From Bacteriovorax sp037444575 (lineage in GTDB: Bacteria; Bdellovibrionota; Bacteriovoracia; Bacteriovoracales; Bacteriovoracaceae): 64,000 nucleotides of DNA. A program made the position numbers and the translations under genes. The stretch spans positions 133,520 through 197,519 of the forward strand of contig JBBIME010000011.1 in the NCBI GenBank assembly GCA_037444575.1, written 5' to 3'. Below the pieces are notes generated by a model. That model saw nothing but the letters and a program-made list of their open reading frames with translations. It had not been told where the DNA came from and made no database searches. Below, piece after piece: positions 36,765 to 45,191 of this stretch. The number at the start of each line of letters is the position of its first letter. The stretch's first letter is position 1.

Positions 36765-36803
36765 AGTCCTAGGTGTGTCTAAAATTTAGTCACTCCTGGG
36801 ACT
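36765..36803 (+). terminator. 39-nt imperfect hairpin after the exported operon
   Basis: AGTCCTAGG pairs with CCTGGGACT (one G-U), then GTG with CAC and CTAA with TTAG, separated only by opposed T/T mismatches, leaving a three-base loop. The T run after it is weak (TCTCTTAT). It lies 36 bases after the metallopeptidase stop, so a terminator or RNA-stabilising structure is likely; the regular symmetry is unusual. Confidence 0.5.
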
Positions 36804-36816
36804 TCTCTTATAAATA

Positions 36817-36875
36817 TATAATCTTAGAACATTTTAATATTTTATAATCGGTATTATATAATACCTTTTATAATC
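36817..36875 (+). repeat. Three TATAATC direct repeats at exact 26-bp spacing
   Basis: TATAATC occurs at 36817-36823, 36843-36849 and 36869-36875, each start 26 bases from the last. Between the second and third lies a perfect 16-bp palindrome, GGTATTATATAATACC (36850-36865). The whole precedes the 84-codon gene at 36907. It may be a multi-site operator or stacked -10 elements. Chance occurrence in AT-rich DNA is possible for the short words, less so for the exact register. Confidence 0.45.
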
Positions 36876-36906
36876 TTTTAATGGTTACAGAAGGAGATCG
36901 ATTTTA

Positions 36907-37161
36907 ATGAAGCCCTCTGAGTTAAGACTCATTATTCGCGATTCTATTCGAGATGAAAGTATTCGTAAGAATTTAAAGCGAGCAGATAAAATTCATGCTG
37001 AAAAAATTGCAGCCGCTGCGCAAGAGGAGCGGACAATACGAGAAAATAGAAAGATTTCTATGATCAAGCACTATGATGACAATATGAAAAATCTTGAAGC
37101 AAGAGATAAAGATGTCGTAGCACACCAATCTTTTTTGAAAGATGCACTAAAAATTATCTAA
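36907..37161 (+). CDS. Small charged coiled-coil protein
   Basis: The 84-residue product follows an AGAAGGAG site. It is almost wholly helical and charged, rich in Arg, Lys, Glu and Asp, with heptad-like spacing in residues 20-75 and no signal peptide. The N-terminal block repeats an I-R-D/E-S-I-R pattern (IIRDSIRDESIRKN). It might be a DNA- or protein-binding adaptor, but no family is recognised. The ordered repeat array upstream suggests dedicated regulation. Confidence 0.6.
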   Translation: MKPSELRLIIRDSIRDESIRKNLKRADKIHAEKIAAAAQEERTIRENRKISMIKHYDDNMKNLEARDKDVVAHQSFLKDALKII

Positions 37162-37239
37162 TTCATAAAAAAATCATATTTTTTTTATTCAAACTTTTGC
37201 CCCATTATCATTTTTGACTATATTAATGGGGGATAACAA

Positions 37240-37782
37240 ATGAAACTTTTATTGCCAATATTTTTTCTACTAACAGTAACAAGTGTTGCATCTGCAGGTG
37301 AAAAACGCACCTATACGAAGGTTAATCCTTCAGAGGCAAAAGTCGTAATTGAAACTGATCAGTTAGGCGGAATTCAAGCAGCATCTTTTGTTGATGGCAG
37401 AGAAAATGAACGATTTATTCAAGAAATGTTTAAAGACAAAAATTCCAAACTTTATCAATTAAGAGCTGCGATTGAAAAAGAAAATTGCAATAAAAACAGC
37501 ACGCCCGAAAAACCATGGATCGATGGATGTGGTCAAGTGACTTTGACAAAAGAAGTAGAAACATCATTTGGAAGAGGCGGGTGGGCATCTGCCGGTGCTG
37601 GGTATACTTTTTTTATTGGTTTTACCAATGAAGGAACAGGGAGATTTTTTGATGTATCCCATATGGCATCCATTGGTGAAGATGTTGAAGCTCAAACTAC
37701 AACTAGCGGCGATTATGCTGGCAAATCAGTAAAAACGTTAACGCTTCAAAAAGTAATTCGAATTGATGAACATACACCATAA
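37240..37782 (+). CDS. Exported protein of unknown function
   Basis: The 180-residue product has a signal peptide ending ASA near residue 18, preceded by GGGGGA. The mature part has two cysteines around ENCNKN and DGCGQV, a glycine-rich beta segment GRGGWASAGAGYTFFIGF, and a C-terminal beta stretch. This composition suits a small secreted beta-sandwich. No known domain identified. It converges with the GlsB-like gene, 6 bases apart. Confidence 0.65.
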   Translation: MKLLLPIFFLLTVTSVASAGEKRTYTKVNPSEAKVVIETDQLGGIQAASFVDGRENERFIQEMFKDKNSKLYQLRAAIEKENCNKNSTPEKPWIDGCGQVTLTKEVETSFGRGGWASAGAGYTFFIGFTNEGTGRFFDVSHMASIGEDVEAQTTTSGDYAGKSVKTLTLQKVIRIDEHTP

Positions 37783-37788
37783 AATATT

Positions 37789-38049
37789 TTAGTCTGGTAT
37801 TTGTCTATCAAATTTTTCCGTTTTTACTAACGCTAAAATTACAACTGCACCAAGCAATGCTCCAACAGCACTAGCGGCTTGATTGGAGCTATATATTCCA
37901 ATTGCTTGACCCAAAAAGCGGCCTACAAAGGCGCCACCAATACCAACGATACTAGTTAAGATTATTCCCATACTATCATTATTACTTCTTACAAAACGTG
38001 CGACGAGAGCGACGAATAATCCTATAATGATTGTTCCTAACGTGCCCAT
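37789..38049 (-). CDS. GlsB/YeaQ/YmgE-family membrane protein
   Basis: This 86-residue protein with three hydrophobic helices matches the transglycosylase-associated (GlsB/YeaQ/YmgE) family: LGTIIIGLFVALVARFV, then ILTSIVGIGGAFVGRFLG, with the glycine-rich GxxGAxxGxxLG block, and a last helix SAVGALLGAVVILAL. Members are stress-linked small membrane proteins with no defined enzymatic role. AGGAG sits upstream of the start at 38049. It is divergent from a sensor kinase gene. Confidence 0.87.
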   Translation of the reverse strand: MGTLGTIIIGLFVALVARFVRSNNDSMGIILTSIVGIGGAFVGRFLGQAIGIYSSNQAASAVGALLGAVVILALVKTEKFDRQIPD

Positions 38050-38200
38050 GATGAACTCCTTTTTATGAGCCTCTGTATTGATAGAAGCAACTAAAATGCC
38101 AACCGATGAGATGAAACTATTTAACTTATGTTTTTTTATTATGCTTATTGCAGTGGAGAAATACTCCTAATAGATGATAAATAATATTAAGGAGAACAGA

Positions 38201-39889
38201 GTGATATATGAAAAAATAGATAATCTAACCGCAGAGATATTAGAAAGTGACAAAAATTACTTAATGGCGGAGTGGCTTAATGTTGTCCGATCAGAAATTA
38301 ATGTCTCTAACAATAAAACTGACTCTGAGATTATCGATCATTTAGGAAGCTTTTTTAATATCCTTGTTTCTGCTCTTCGCACATCACAAGCCTTGAGTCT
38401 ATTAAATGCAAATAGAGAAATTTCAAAAAATCACGGTTTTCAGCGTGCCCAATTTTCTGATTATTCTCTTGCGCAGTTAATGCAAGAATATCATCTTTTA
38501 CGTGAGGTCATCTTCGATTATCTAGCTATTGAAAGCAATATCACTCCAACTGAAGAAGATCGAAAAATTATACATACATTTATTGACAATGGTCTGCAGG
38601 CAGCATCGAATGAATTCATTAAAAATTTAATGGACTCCAGGGATTCTGAATCGATCAGGACACTCTCTTTAGTTAATAGAGTTGGACAAAATTTAACTTC
38701 TAAGTTGGATTTAGATAAAATACTTCACTCAGTAACCGATGCTGCCAGAGAAATTACAGGAGCAAACCTAGGTGCCTTCTTTTATACAGGGAGAGATTCA
38801 AGTGGCCAAAAACTTTTGTTCTATACATTTTCTGGTTTAGAAAAAGAGTTGATTGGAAAACTTCCTTATTTGAAATCCACTGAGGAATTTCATCCAACGT
38901 TTGCAGGTTTTGGAACAGTTCGCTCTGATGACATTACTCAGGATATTCGATTTGGGCAAAATCTAACTTATTACGGATTGCCTAAAGATAATGATTTGTC
39001 TTTAAGAAGCTACCTTGGAGTTTCTGTCATCTCTAAGGCTGGAGAAGTTTTGGGTGGACTTTTTCTAGGGCATCAAGATGTTGGACTTTTCACTGAACAA
39101 GATGAAGAGATTGTCGAAGGACTAGCAGCTCAATCCGCCATAGCGATTGAAAATAGCAGGCTATATCAAAAACTTCAGGACGCTATAAAAGATCGCGATA
39201 CTTTTCTTTCAATCGCTTCTCATGAATTAAAAACACCATTAACAAGTTTGACATTACAAAGTCAAATGAGAAGGAGACAGCTTGCTAAAGGAAATTTGAC
39301 AATGTTCGAAGAAAAAAAATTAGCGGCCATGTTTGATTCTGATATTAAACAACTTGCAGGGTTGAATAGATTAATTGATGACATGCTCGATATCTCTCGT
39401 ATCCGAACTGGACGACTTGAACTCAATAAAGAAATTTTTGATTTGAGCAAGCTGACACATGAAATTGTCGATCGATTTCGTCCTCAGTTGGAAGAAGTTA
39501 GCGAAAGACTTATTTTTGATTCTATTGAACCAGTCTTTATAGAAGCAGACCCTTATCGATTAGAGCAGGTTATTGTCAACCTTTTAACGAATGCCATGAA
39601 ATACGGTCAAGGTAAACCACTTGAGATTAGGGTTTTGAGTGATAGTAAAAATTGCAAAGCTTTCTTGAGTGTAAGTGATAATGGTATGGGAATTGGAGAA
39701 GAAGATCAGGAAAGAATATTCTCCCGTTTTGAACGTGCCATATCCGCTAATGAAGTAAGTGGGCTAGGGTTGGGGCTTGCAATTGTAAAAGACATTGTTG
39801 TTGCTCATGGTGGAGAGATTCATTTAGAAAGTGAAGTTGGAGTTGGCTCCACCTTCACTATTTCTTTTAAATTAATTAATCGAAATTAA
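38201..39889 (+). CDS. Cytoplasmic sensor histidine kinase with GAF domain
   Basis: GTG 38201 is chosen because AAGGAG (38189-38194) sits six bases before it; an ATG at 38174 in frame lacks a site. The 562-residue product has an N-terminal helical region (about 1-145) like RsbRD-type sensors, a GAF domain (about 155-320), HisKA with His341 in SIASHELKTPL, and a HATPase with LLTNAMKYG, DNGMGI and SGLGLGLAI. No membrane segments or receiver domain. Its input signal and response regulator are unknown; the stop overlaps the convergent downstream gene by 4 bases. Confidence 0.88.
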   Translation: MIYEKIDNLTAEILESDKNYLMAEWLNVVRSEINVSNNKTDSEIIDHLGSFFNILVSALRTSQALSLLNANREISKNHGFQRAQFSDYSLAQLMQEYHLLREVIFDYLAIESNITPTEEDRKIIHTFIDNGLQAASNEFIKNLMDSRDSESIRTLSLVNRVGQNLTSKLDLDKILHSVTDAAREITGANLGAFFYTGRDSSGQKLLFYTFSGLEKELIGKLPYLKSTEEFHPTFAGFGTVRSDDITQDIRFGQNLTYYGLPKDNDLSLRSYLGVSVISKAGEVLGGLFLGHQDVGLFTEQDEEIVEGLAAQSAIAIENSRLYQKLQDAIKDRDTFLSIASHELKTPLTSLTLQSQMRRRQLAKGNLTMFEEKKLAAMFDSDIKQLAGLNRLIDDMLDISRIRTGRLELNKEIFDLSKLTHEIVDRFRPQLEEVSERLIFDSIEPVFIEADPYRLEQVIVNLLTNAMKYGQGKPLEIRVLSDSKNCKAFLSVSDNGMGIGEEDQERIFSRFERAISANEVSGLGLGLAIVKDIVVAHGGEIHLESEVGVGSTFTISFKLINRN

Positions 39890-41148
39890 TTACGAATTGA
39901 TTTCTGCAATTCTTCAAATCCCTTCATAAAGCTTATCATTTCTCTTGCCACATTTGTTGGCTCAGGATTTATTGGCGTTGAAACGTGACAGGTTCCAAGT
40001 TTAGGGGTTCCATCTGGATCATGATCACAGATAACTTTGGCATTACAGCTTTCGAAGTCACACATAAATTCATTGCTTGGGTGTGATTGGAAAACTAGAT
40101 CAAATCGAACAATGGCATCATCAATACCTTCTACGCATTTGTTGAAATAAGTTTTATCGGAAGAAGTTGAGCACAACCAATCATAAACAACTTGCTTAAA
40201 AGCATCCATTCCAGAATTTATAGTAATTGGAGCGACTGAAGGAAGAGCCAGAAGAGAGTTCGCCATTCCTTTTTCACAATGTCCATCTGAATTATCGAAT
40301 TTACAGAAAAATTTATTAAAACTAAGTCCTCCCTCTTTAAATTGTCCCCAGACAGAGTTGTAATTATTTCGAGCTGGCTTCATTCTTACACATACACCAA
40401 GTTTGCAAGAGAGGGTTTCATTAAAAGAAAATCTGTTAATCTCTACGTAATTTCCTCTTGTCCAATCTTCTTCTTTATACCAATGGCCATCTGATTCTAT
40501 TCTTTCAAACATTGAACTAGTAAGTGCACCAGAAACAGGGAGTTCAATGATCTCGCTTAAATCAGGGGCAATAGAAAAGCCTGTATTACAGGCATTAAGA
40601 GTCACATAGGCATTCGGCAAAAAGTGCGATCGAAGTTGTCTTAAGACATTGTAGTGATCTCCTGGATAGAAAGCAGCGTTCATGTCTCCAATTTTCATGG
40701 CCCATGGAGATGAGTGTCCATAAAAATCAAAACTCGCGATCTGAGGAAAAACCAACATTTCATTTAACATGTTTGTCGCTGTAAATTTTTCTAAAACTTT
40801 TTTTGTGACCAGAATATTGTAATTGGCGAATACTTCATCATCTGTTGTGTTAAAAACATCAGGACTACTCATGATTACTACCTGATGATCTGGATATAAT
40901 TCTTTGTAGCGATACGCTCTAGATATTCCTGATTGAAAAAATTGGTCAGAATCCTCTTTGACAGCTGAACCGACGACGATAATGTGAGTGATTTTTTGTG
41001 TATCTAATACAAGATCTTGAAAAAGTCCTATTCGGTATTCAGTGCTTGGAAAATCCGGATAAGGATTATTAGTCATTGCATGCGAACGATTGAACAGAAA
41101 AATGTATGTAACTATGAAAATAAGGAATGAGAATATTTTCTTATTCAT
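39886..41148 (-). CDS. Exported protein with caspase-like His/Cys dyad
   Basis: The 420-residue protein has a signal peptide ending SHA near residue 24. A beta strand leads to FDFYGHSS (H145) and, 42 residues later, to VTLNACNTG (C187). A hydrophobic strand followed by GH, then a second strand followed by (A)C with small residues, is the layout of clan CD cysteine peptidases (caspase, gingipain, CHAT). The preceding IIVVGSA strand also fits. C-terminal cysteines (about eight) suggest a disulfide-rich extension. A secreted peptidase is plausible; no family is assigned. Confidence 0.65.
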   Translation of the reverse strand: MNKKIFSFLIFIVTYIFLFNRSHAMTNNPYPDFPSTEYRIGLFQDLVLDTQKITHIIVVGSAVKEDSDQFFQSGISRAYRYKELYPDHQVVIMSSPDVFNTTDDEVFANYNILVTKKVLEKFTATNMLNEMLVFPQIASFDFYGHSSPWAMKIGDMNAAFYPGDHYNVLRQLRSHFLPNAYVTLNACNTGFSIAPDLSEIIELPVSGALTSSMFERIESDGHWYKEEDWTRGNYVEINRFSFNETLSCKLGVCVRMKPARNNYNSVWGQFKEGGLSFNKFFCKFDNSDGHCEKGMANSLLALPSVAPITINSGMDAFKQVVYDWLCSTSSDKTYFNKCVEGIDDAIVRFDLVFQSHPSNEFMCDFESCNAKVICDHDPDGTPKLGTCHVSTPINPEPTNVAREMISFMKGFEELQKSIRN

Positions 41149-41422
41149 AAAAAACCACCTGTAATAATTACGTTAAGTTTTTTTCCTAACTGAAATGCTA
41201 AGGCCCAAAAAATACTGATGGAAATACATAAATTATATGGCCTCACGTGAGTTAAATTTATATTGTCAGGTGATTTATTTAATCAGGAGAATTATTGATT
41301 AAAATGCTTTGATAATCATCATAGTCATTCCAAATAATTTCCATCATGAATTGATATTTTTAATTCTTAACTTTATCCACAATGATCACATGGAAGACAA
41401 AAAACTAGGAAAGGAGTTTTTT

Positions 41423-42208
41423 ATGAATTTAAAAATACAAAAAATAACAATCGGCCTTTTAGCTTCTGTTTTATTAGTTAGCGGATGTGGAAAAAAAATA
41501 TATACAGAATCTGGTTCTGGACAGGGACAGGTTAAGGTACCGGAGACGAGGCCCTCTGAGCCTTTAATGCCGATTGATATGGGAGTCTCCAGTCAATTTG
41601 CTGTATTTGCCTATGCTTCTATTACTTCAACCCCAGATTCCTCAATCAATGGTAAGGTTGGACTAATGCCTGGTACTAAAGAAATGATCAAACTCAAATC
41701 ATCAGAAGTTAGTGGTGGTTTAGATGACATATTGGGAAGTAATAGTGGTTTAATCCAGTCTGACTTACTTGGAAGAGCAAAGGCCGACATGGTTCTTGCC
41801 TACAAAAAAGTATTATCTCTCTCTGCCGATCCAGATAAGATTGGAACTTTTCAAGGGGATATTGGTGGAAAAAATTTAGGACCAGGTGTTTATCAATTTA
41901 ATTCTGGACTTGTTATCTCAAAAGATTTCTATCTAGAAGGATCTGAAAATGATGTTTGGATTTTTAAAATTCCAGGCCATTTGAGAGTTGGCAGTGATGT
42001 GCATATGTTTTTAAATGGGGGAGCAAAGGCAAAAAATATTTTTTGGCAAGTTTCAGGAAGTACTGTTCTTGGAGCAAATTCTGATTTTTCAGGAACAATC
42101 ATTTCTCAGCAATTTGTTGATTTAAAAAATCATGCAGTATTAACTGGTCGGGCATTTGCTAAAAATGGTTTTATTAATCTCTACAAAGCAACTATCAATA
42201 ATCTATAA
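41423..42208 (+). CDS. DUF3494 (ice-binding-like) lipoprotein, second copy
   Basis: The 261-residue product starts at ATG 41423 after AAAGGAG and has lipobox LVSGC near residue 20. Its DUF3494 domain carries FAVFAYASI, INGKVGLMPG, SSEVSGG, LGPGVYQFN, LEGSENDVWIFKI, LRVGSDV and NIFWQVSG. These align block by block with the copy at 28353, differing mainly in the linker and in the middle helix. Surface-anchored adhesion or ice binding are the known activities of the fold. A bidirectional terminator follows. Confidence 0.87.
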   Translation: MNLKIQKITIGLLASVLLVSGCGKKIYTESGSGQGQVKVPETRPSEPLMPIDMGVSSQFAVFAYASITSTPDSSINGKVGLMPGTKEMIKLKSSEVSGGLDDILGSNSGLIQSDLLGRAKADMVLAYKKVLSLSADPDKIGTFQGDIGGKNLGPGVYQFNSGLVISKDFYLEGSENDVWIFKIPGHLRVGSDVHMFLNGGAKAKNIFWQVSGSTVLGANSDFSGTIISQQFVDLKNHAVLTGRAFAKNGFINLYKATINNL

Positions 42209-42212
42209 CAAA

Positions 42213-42235
42213 AAGGCCCCAAAAATTTGGGGCCT
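42213..42235. terminator. Terminator between DUF3494 gene and broken transpeptidase gene
   Basis: AAGGCCCCAAA pairs with TTTGGGGCCTT around a minimal AT loop, 5 bases after the lipoprotein stop, with A-run before it. It also lies 6 bases beyond the original stop of the minus-strand transpeptidase reading frame, which supports that frame once ending at 42241. Confidence 0.85.
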
Positions 42236-42240
42236 TATAT

Positions 42241-42948
42241 TTATTGAGCGTAAATGAGTGTTCCGCCTTTTATTCTATTGATAACTTCTTCACTGTATCG
42301 TGGATCCAATGCTGGACATCCCCAGCTTCTTCCGATTTATCCCCCAGGCTGCACGTAGTCCGCAGGATGTATAACGATTGCCCTAGATCTAGCATTCGAG
42401 TTTGTAGGAGATAAACCATCAAGGGCAAGAGATAGTCCGTGTCCACCGATGTATGTCTCAGCGGTCAAATAAAATCCTTGCGAACTCATTTCTGAACCAG
42501 GGGTATTTGAAAATATCGTTGCGTATCCAGTGTAGTTTGGATCTGAATTTTTTCCGTGAGCTACAAGATATCTATCAACTGCTCCGGAAACCATATCAAT
42601 TAAATATAATCTTTCCTTAGAATTATGTTGAGAAAAATCAATCACTCCAAGGGTTGATTTATTTTTTATAATTGACTTATGTGAGTCAAAATAATCGATG
42701 GCCTTCTTTAAAAGCGCTGCGGGCACTTCATGATTTGGATCCAGGTGAGAGTAGAGTGAGCTATCATATTGAGTGGGTCCAAAGTCTGTTGTCGACGCAA
42801 TCCCAGAATTATCTGTTGGGGTTGTATTTGCCACCTCTGGTAGTTTTGATCCTGAAGCAAATGCTTGATTAAAACTGATAAGAAAAAAAACTGCTATAAA
42901 GAAATGGCGAAGGTTTGCGGCCTTCGCCAAGTTTGAACTTTGCTTCAT
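42241..42948 (-). pseudogene. L,D-transpeptidase-like (YkuD_2-type) gene interrupted by an in-frame stop
   Basis: The frame from ATG 42948 codes a signal peptide (ending AFASG near residue 33) and a murein L,D-transpeptidase catalytic domain with GHGLSLALDG, RAIVIHPADYV. It stops at TAA (42337-42339) after 203 residues. The same frame then continues with IGRSWGCPALDP, holding the catalytic Cys, and ends 32 codons on at 42241-42243. So a full-length enzyme of about 235 residues is broken by one codon; the short product lacks the nucleophile. A point mutation, sequence error or readthrough could explain it. Peptidoglycan crosslink editing would be its role when intact. Confidence 0.8.
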
Positions 42949-43192
42949 CCTGAAGCTCCTTTTTTAAATTTTTACGTTTAAAGGAAACCATTCATTGATT
43001 TCGTGTTTTTAACTATTGCAGATGCCATACCACCTTGAGATTTTCTAAAGATTTGAATGGTATCCTGTGCTAGCAAACAAATCCTTTTAAATAGTATCAT
43101 TGTGACAATTTTATGCGTCACCGACTTTTTTACTTTCAAGATTTCAGAGCTATAATTTCACCGAGAAGAATCATCATTGAAATGGATATGTA

Positions 43193-44041
43193 TTATTTAT
43201 TTTTTCGGTTTTCCTCTCTTACATCATTAAGTAACTGCAAATTCTCTTGAACTGATTTTGTTTTTTGATTTTGTTGCATTTTTTTATCAGTTATTGGATT
43301 TGTTGCTTCAACTGGTTTGACTTCCTTGATTGAAGTCTTTTCAGTTTTTTCAGGATCAAGTAAGCGCACAACATTAGGAGCAATAAATTCTTGATAAGAT
43401 TTCATTTCTAAAGAATTTATTTTTCGACCTTTATGCTCAATCCCGTTTTCTGTTTTGACTATAGAAACATGATCACCTGGAGACAAATCCATACTCGATT
43501 CTGGAGTTTCTCCTTCAATGTGAACAGCTCCTTCAAGAAGGGCAACTTGAGTGATTTGTTTACCATCAATATCTAAAGAATTGACCATAAGTTCTGTTCC
43601 TCTTACCCCCATACTGATAAGTGGAGTTTTGATTTTTAACTGGTCTGGGTCAATAGATTTAGATTTGATAAGTGCTCGCCATTGACCTTTTAGAATATTG
43701 AATTGAGCATTGCGGTCATTTTTTGTTCTATAGGCCCAATTTTCTACTTTAAATTCTGATTGGGGTCCAAGAGTGACAACTGATAAATCTATCATTTCCA
43801 TAACGATAAAACTTTTTTCCATTGTCTGGATAAGATCATTGTTATAAATTTTTGATCCTTTTTTTAAGTCTCTATCGCCAATAATGGCCTTGCCAGTAAT
43901 TGCCTTAATTTTTCCCAAATATTTAGGAATGAGCGTGGAGGTCTTTGGATCGAAAGTCCAATCTTTATCATTTTCAGCAGAGAAAACATTTGAAGTTAGA
44001 CTTATGAGCAAGCTTAAACTAATGATAAAAATTTTCGTCAT
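43193..44041 (-). CDS. Exported FecR-domain protein
   Basis: The 282-residue product has a signal peptide ending VFSAE near residue 22. Residues 45-185 fit the FecR/iron-dicitrate-sensor periplasmic domain: GKAIIGDRDLKKGSKIYNND, FIVMEMIDLSVVTLGPQSEF, ILKGQWRALIKSK, IKTPLISMGVRGTEL, then ALLEGAVHIEG. The C-terminal 80 residues are charged and glutamine-rich with coiled-coil character. It lacks a membrane anchor and no sigma factor is adjacent, so it is more likely a stand-alone FecR-like surface protein than an anti-sigma regulator. Confidence 0.8.
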   Translation of the reverse strand: MTKIFIISLSLLISLTSNVFSAENDKDWTFDPKTSTLIPKYLGKIKAITGKAIIGDRDLKKGSKIYNNDLIQTMEKSFIVMEMIDLSVVTLGPQSEFKVENWAYRTKNDRNAQFNILKGQWRALIKSKSIDPDQLKIKTPLISMGVRGTELMVNSLDIDGKQITQVALLEGAVHIEGETPESSMDLSPGDHVSIVKTENGIEHKGRKINSLEMKSYQEFIAPNVVRLLDPEKTEKTSIKEVKPVEATNPITDKKMQQNQKTKSVQENLQLLNDVREENRKNK

Positions 44042-44085
44042 ACAAATAATGATAAATTAAATTAAATTAAAATCCATAAAAAAAA

Positions 44086-44103
44086 TCCACGATTACTCGT
44101 GGA
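44086..44103 (-). terminator. Terminator of the helical-repeat protein gene
   Basis: TCCACGA and TCGTGGA form a 7-bp stem around a TTAC loop with A/T runs on both sides (a run of T follows on the minus strand). It lies 39 bases after the stop at 44142 and precedes the FecR-like gene. Confidence 0.75.
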
Positions 44104-44141
44104 CTTTTTTAGATATTAATTTGTGTGAAAAACTTAAAGTC

Positions 44142-45131
44142 TTAATTATTCATAGCTTCAAGTCTTGCTTCGATGTAGAAATCTAGATCAGCATCAGACA
44201 ATAACTGATTAAGCGTCTCACCATTCTCAACAGATTTATTGATTTCAGCTCTAATTAACTCTCTAAGGCCTGCAAGAGTATCTTGATCATTTCTCTCTAC
44301 TGCTTTTTCAATTTCTTCACGGTTTAGATTAAATATGTTTGAAAGTCCTGAAGAAGCTCTTGTCACGAAATAAAGAGCAGCAGAAACTCCTTCCGAAGCA
44401 AGTGAGATTCCTTTTCCTGTAAGTCTGAAAGATCCTTCAATGTTGTCTTTACCAATAATTGCATCTGCTACTTTAGTTGAAGCGTCAGATCCCTTTGTTA
44501 AGGCTTCAAAGATAAGTCTAGCTAGTTTTTCTGATGTCATTGATGAGAAATCAATTGGCTTTTTAAATACTTTATATAGTTCGTCTATAGCTTTTTTGGT
44601 TACATCAGAAGAAACATCTGTTCCTTTTGAAAGCTCATCTAACGCTTGAGAAAGGATTTTAAAAGAAGCTCTTGTTGTTGGTTCAGAAATATCGGCCAAT
44701 TCAGTTAGTAATTTCGAAAGTTGTTCACCTGTCATTTTAGAGGCCGGCGATAATAGGATAATTAATTTCTCTGAAGCTTTTAGTGATGCTCGTCCAGCGT
44801 CAGCAGAAGCATCAAAAACAACTGCAAGACCATTTGCTGTCATTTTAAAAACAGGTTGAGAAACTTGTGAAAGCTTCACTATTTCTTCCCCAATTCTTCC
44901 AGACGTCTGAGTTGAAGCTTTCATGCTTTTTGAAAGAATCTCTTTTAGTTTACCACCAGTCATGTCTGCTACTTTAATTGTAGCGTCTACTGTTGATTCA
45001 CCTTTGTCTGAAATGTAGTTTCCGGCCTTTGATGTTGCATTGAAACTTCCATCTCTCATCTCAGATAAAGATCCTGCAAAAGTTTGAGTTGCTAATAATG
45101 TTACTACGCTTGCGATAATTACCTTTTTCAT
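44142..45131 (-). CDS. Exported alanine/serine-rich helical repeat protein
   Basis: The 329-residue product has a signal peptide ending TFAG at residue 19-20. The mature region is helical and Ala/Ser/Thr/Lys-rich, with a recurring MTxxxL motif at residues 57, 97, 133 and 198, each starting an amphipathic helix (for example MTGEQLSKLL). The repeats resemble apolipoprotein-like or coiled helical arrays. No known domain. GAGGAG precedes the start. It lies between the DUF4105 gene and the FecR gene on the same strand, with its own terminator. Confidence 0.65.
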   Translation of the reverse strand: MKKVIIASVVTLLATQTFAGSLSEMRDGSFNATSKAGNYISDKGESTVDATIKVADMTGGKLKEILSKSMKASTQTSGRIGEEIVKLSQVSQPVFKMTANGLAVVFDASADAGRASLKASEKLIILLSPASKMTGEQLSKLLTELADISEPTTRASFKILSQALDELSKGTDVSSDVTKKAIDELYKVFKKPIDFSSMTSEKLARLIFEALTKGSDASTKVADAIIGKDNIEGSFRLTGKGISLASEGVSAALYFVTRASSGLSNIFNLNREEIEKAVERNDQDTLAGLRELIRAEINKSVENGETLNQLLSDADLDFYIEARLEAMNN

Positions 45132-45191
45132 TTTTTTCTCCTCGGGTGTGTTGTGTGTTGTTCTCGTTATTGTTTGTGCTCGCTTAAAAAA

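Noticed and set aside
36817..36875. CRISPR array
   Set aside because: The repeated word is only seven bases and the spacers are not unique 30-base units; no cas gene is near.
37214..37219. TTGACT as a -35 box for the gene at 37240
   Set aside because: The start codon is only 21 bases downstream, leaving no room for a -10 box and a leader.
38174..38200. ATG 38174 as start of the sensor kinase
   Set aside because: AAGGAG lies after it and is perfectly placed for GTG 38201.
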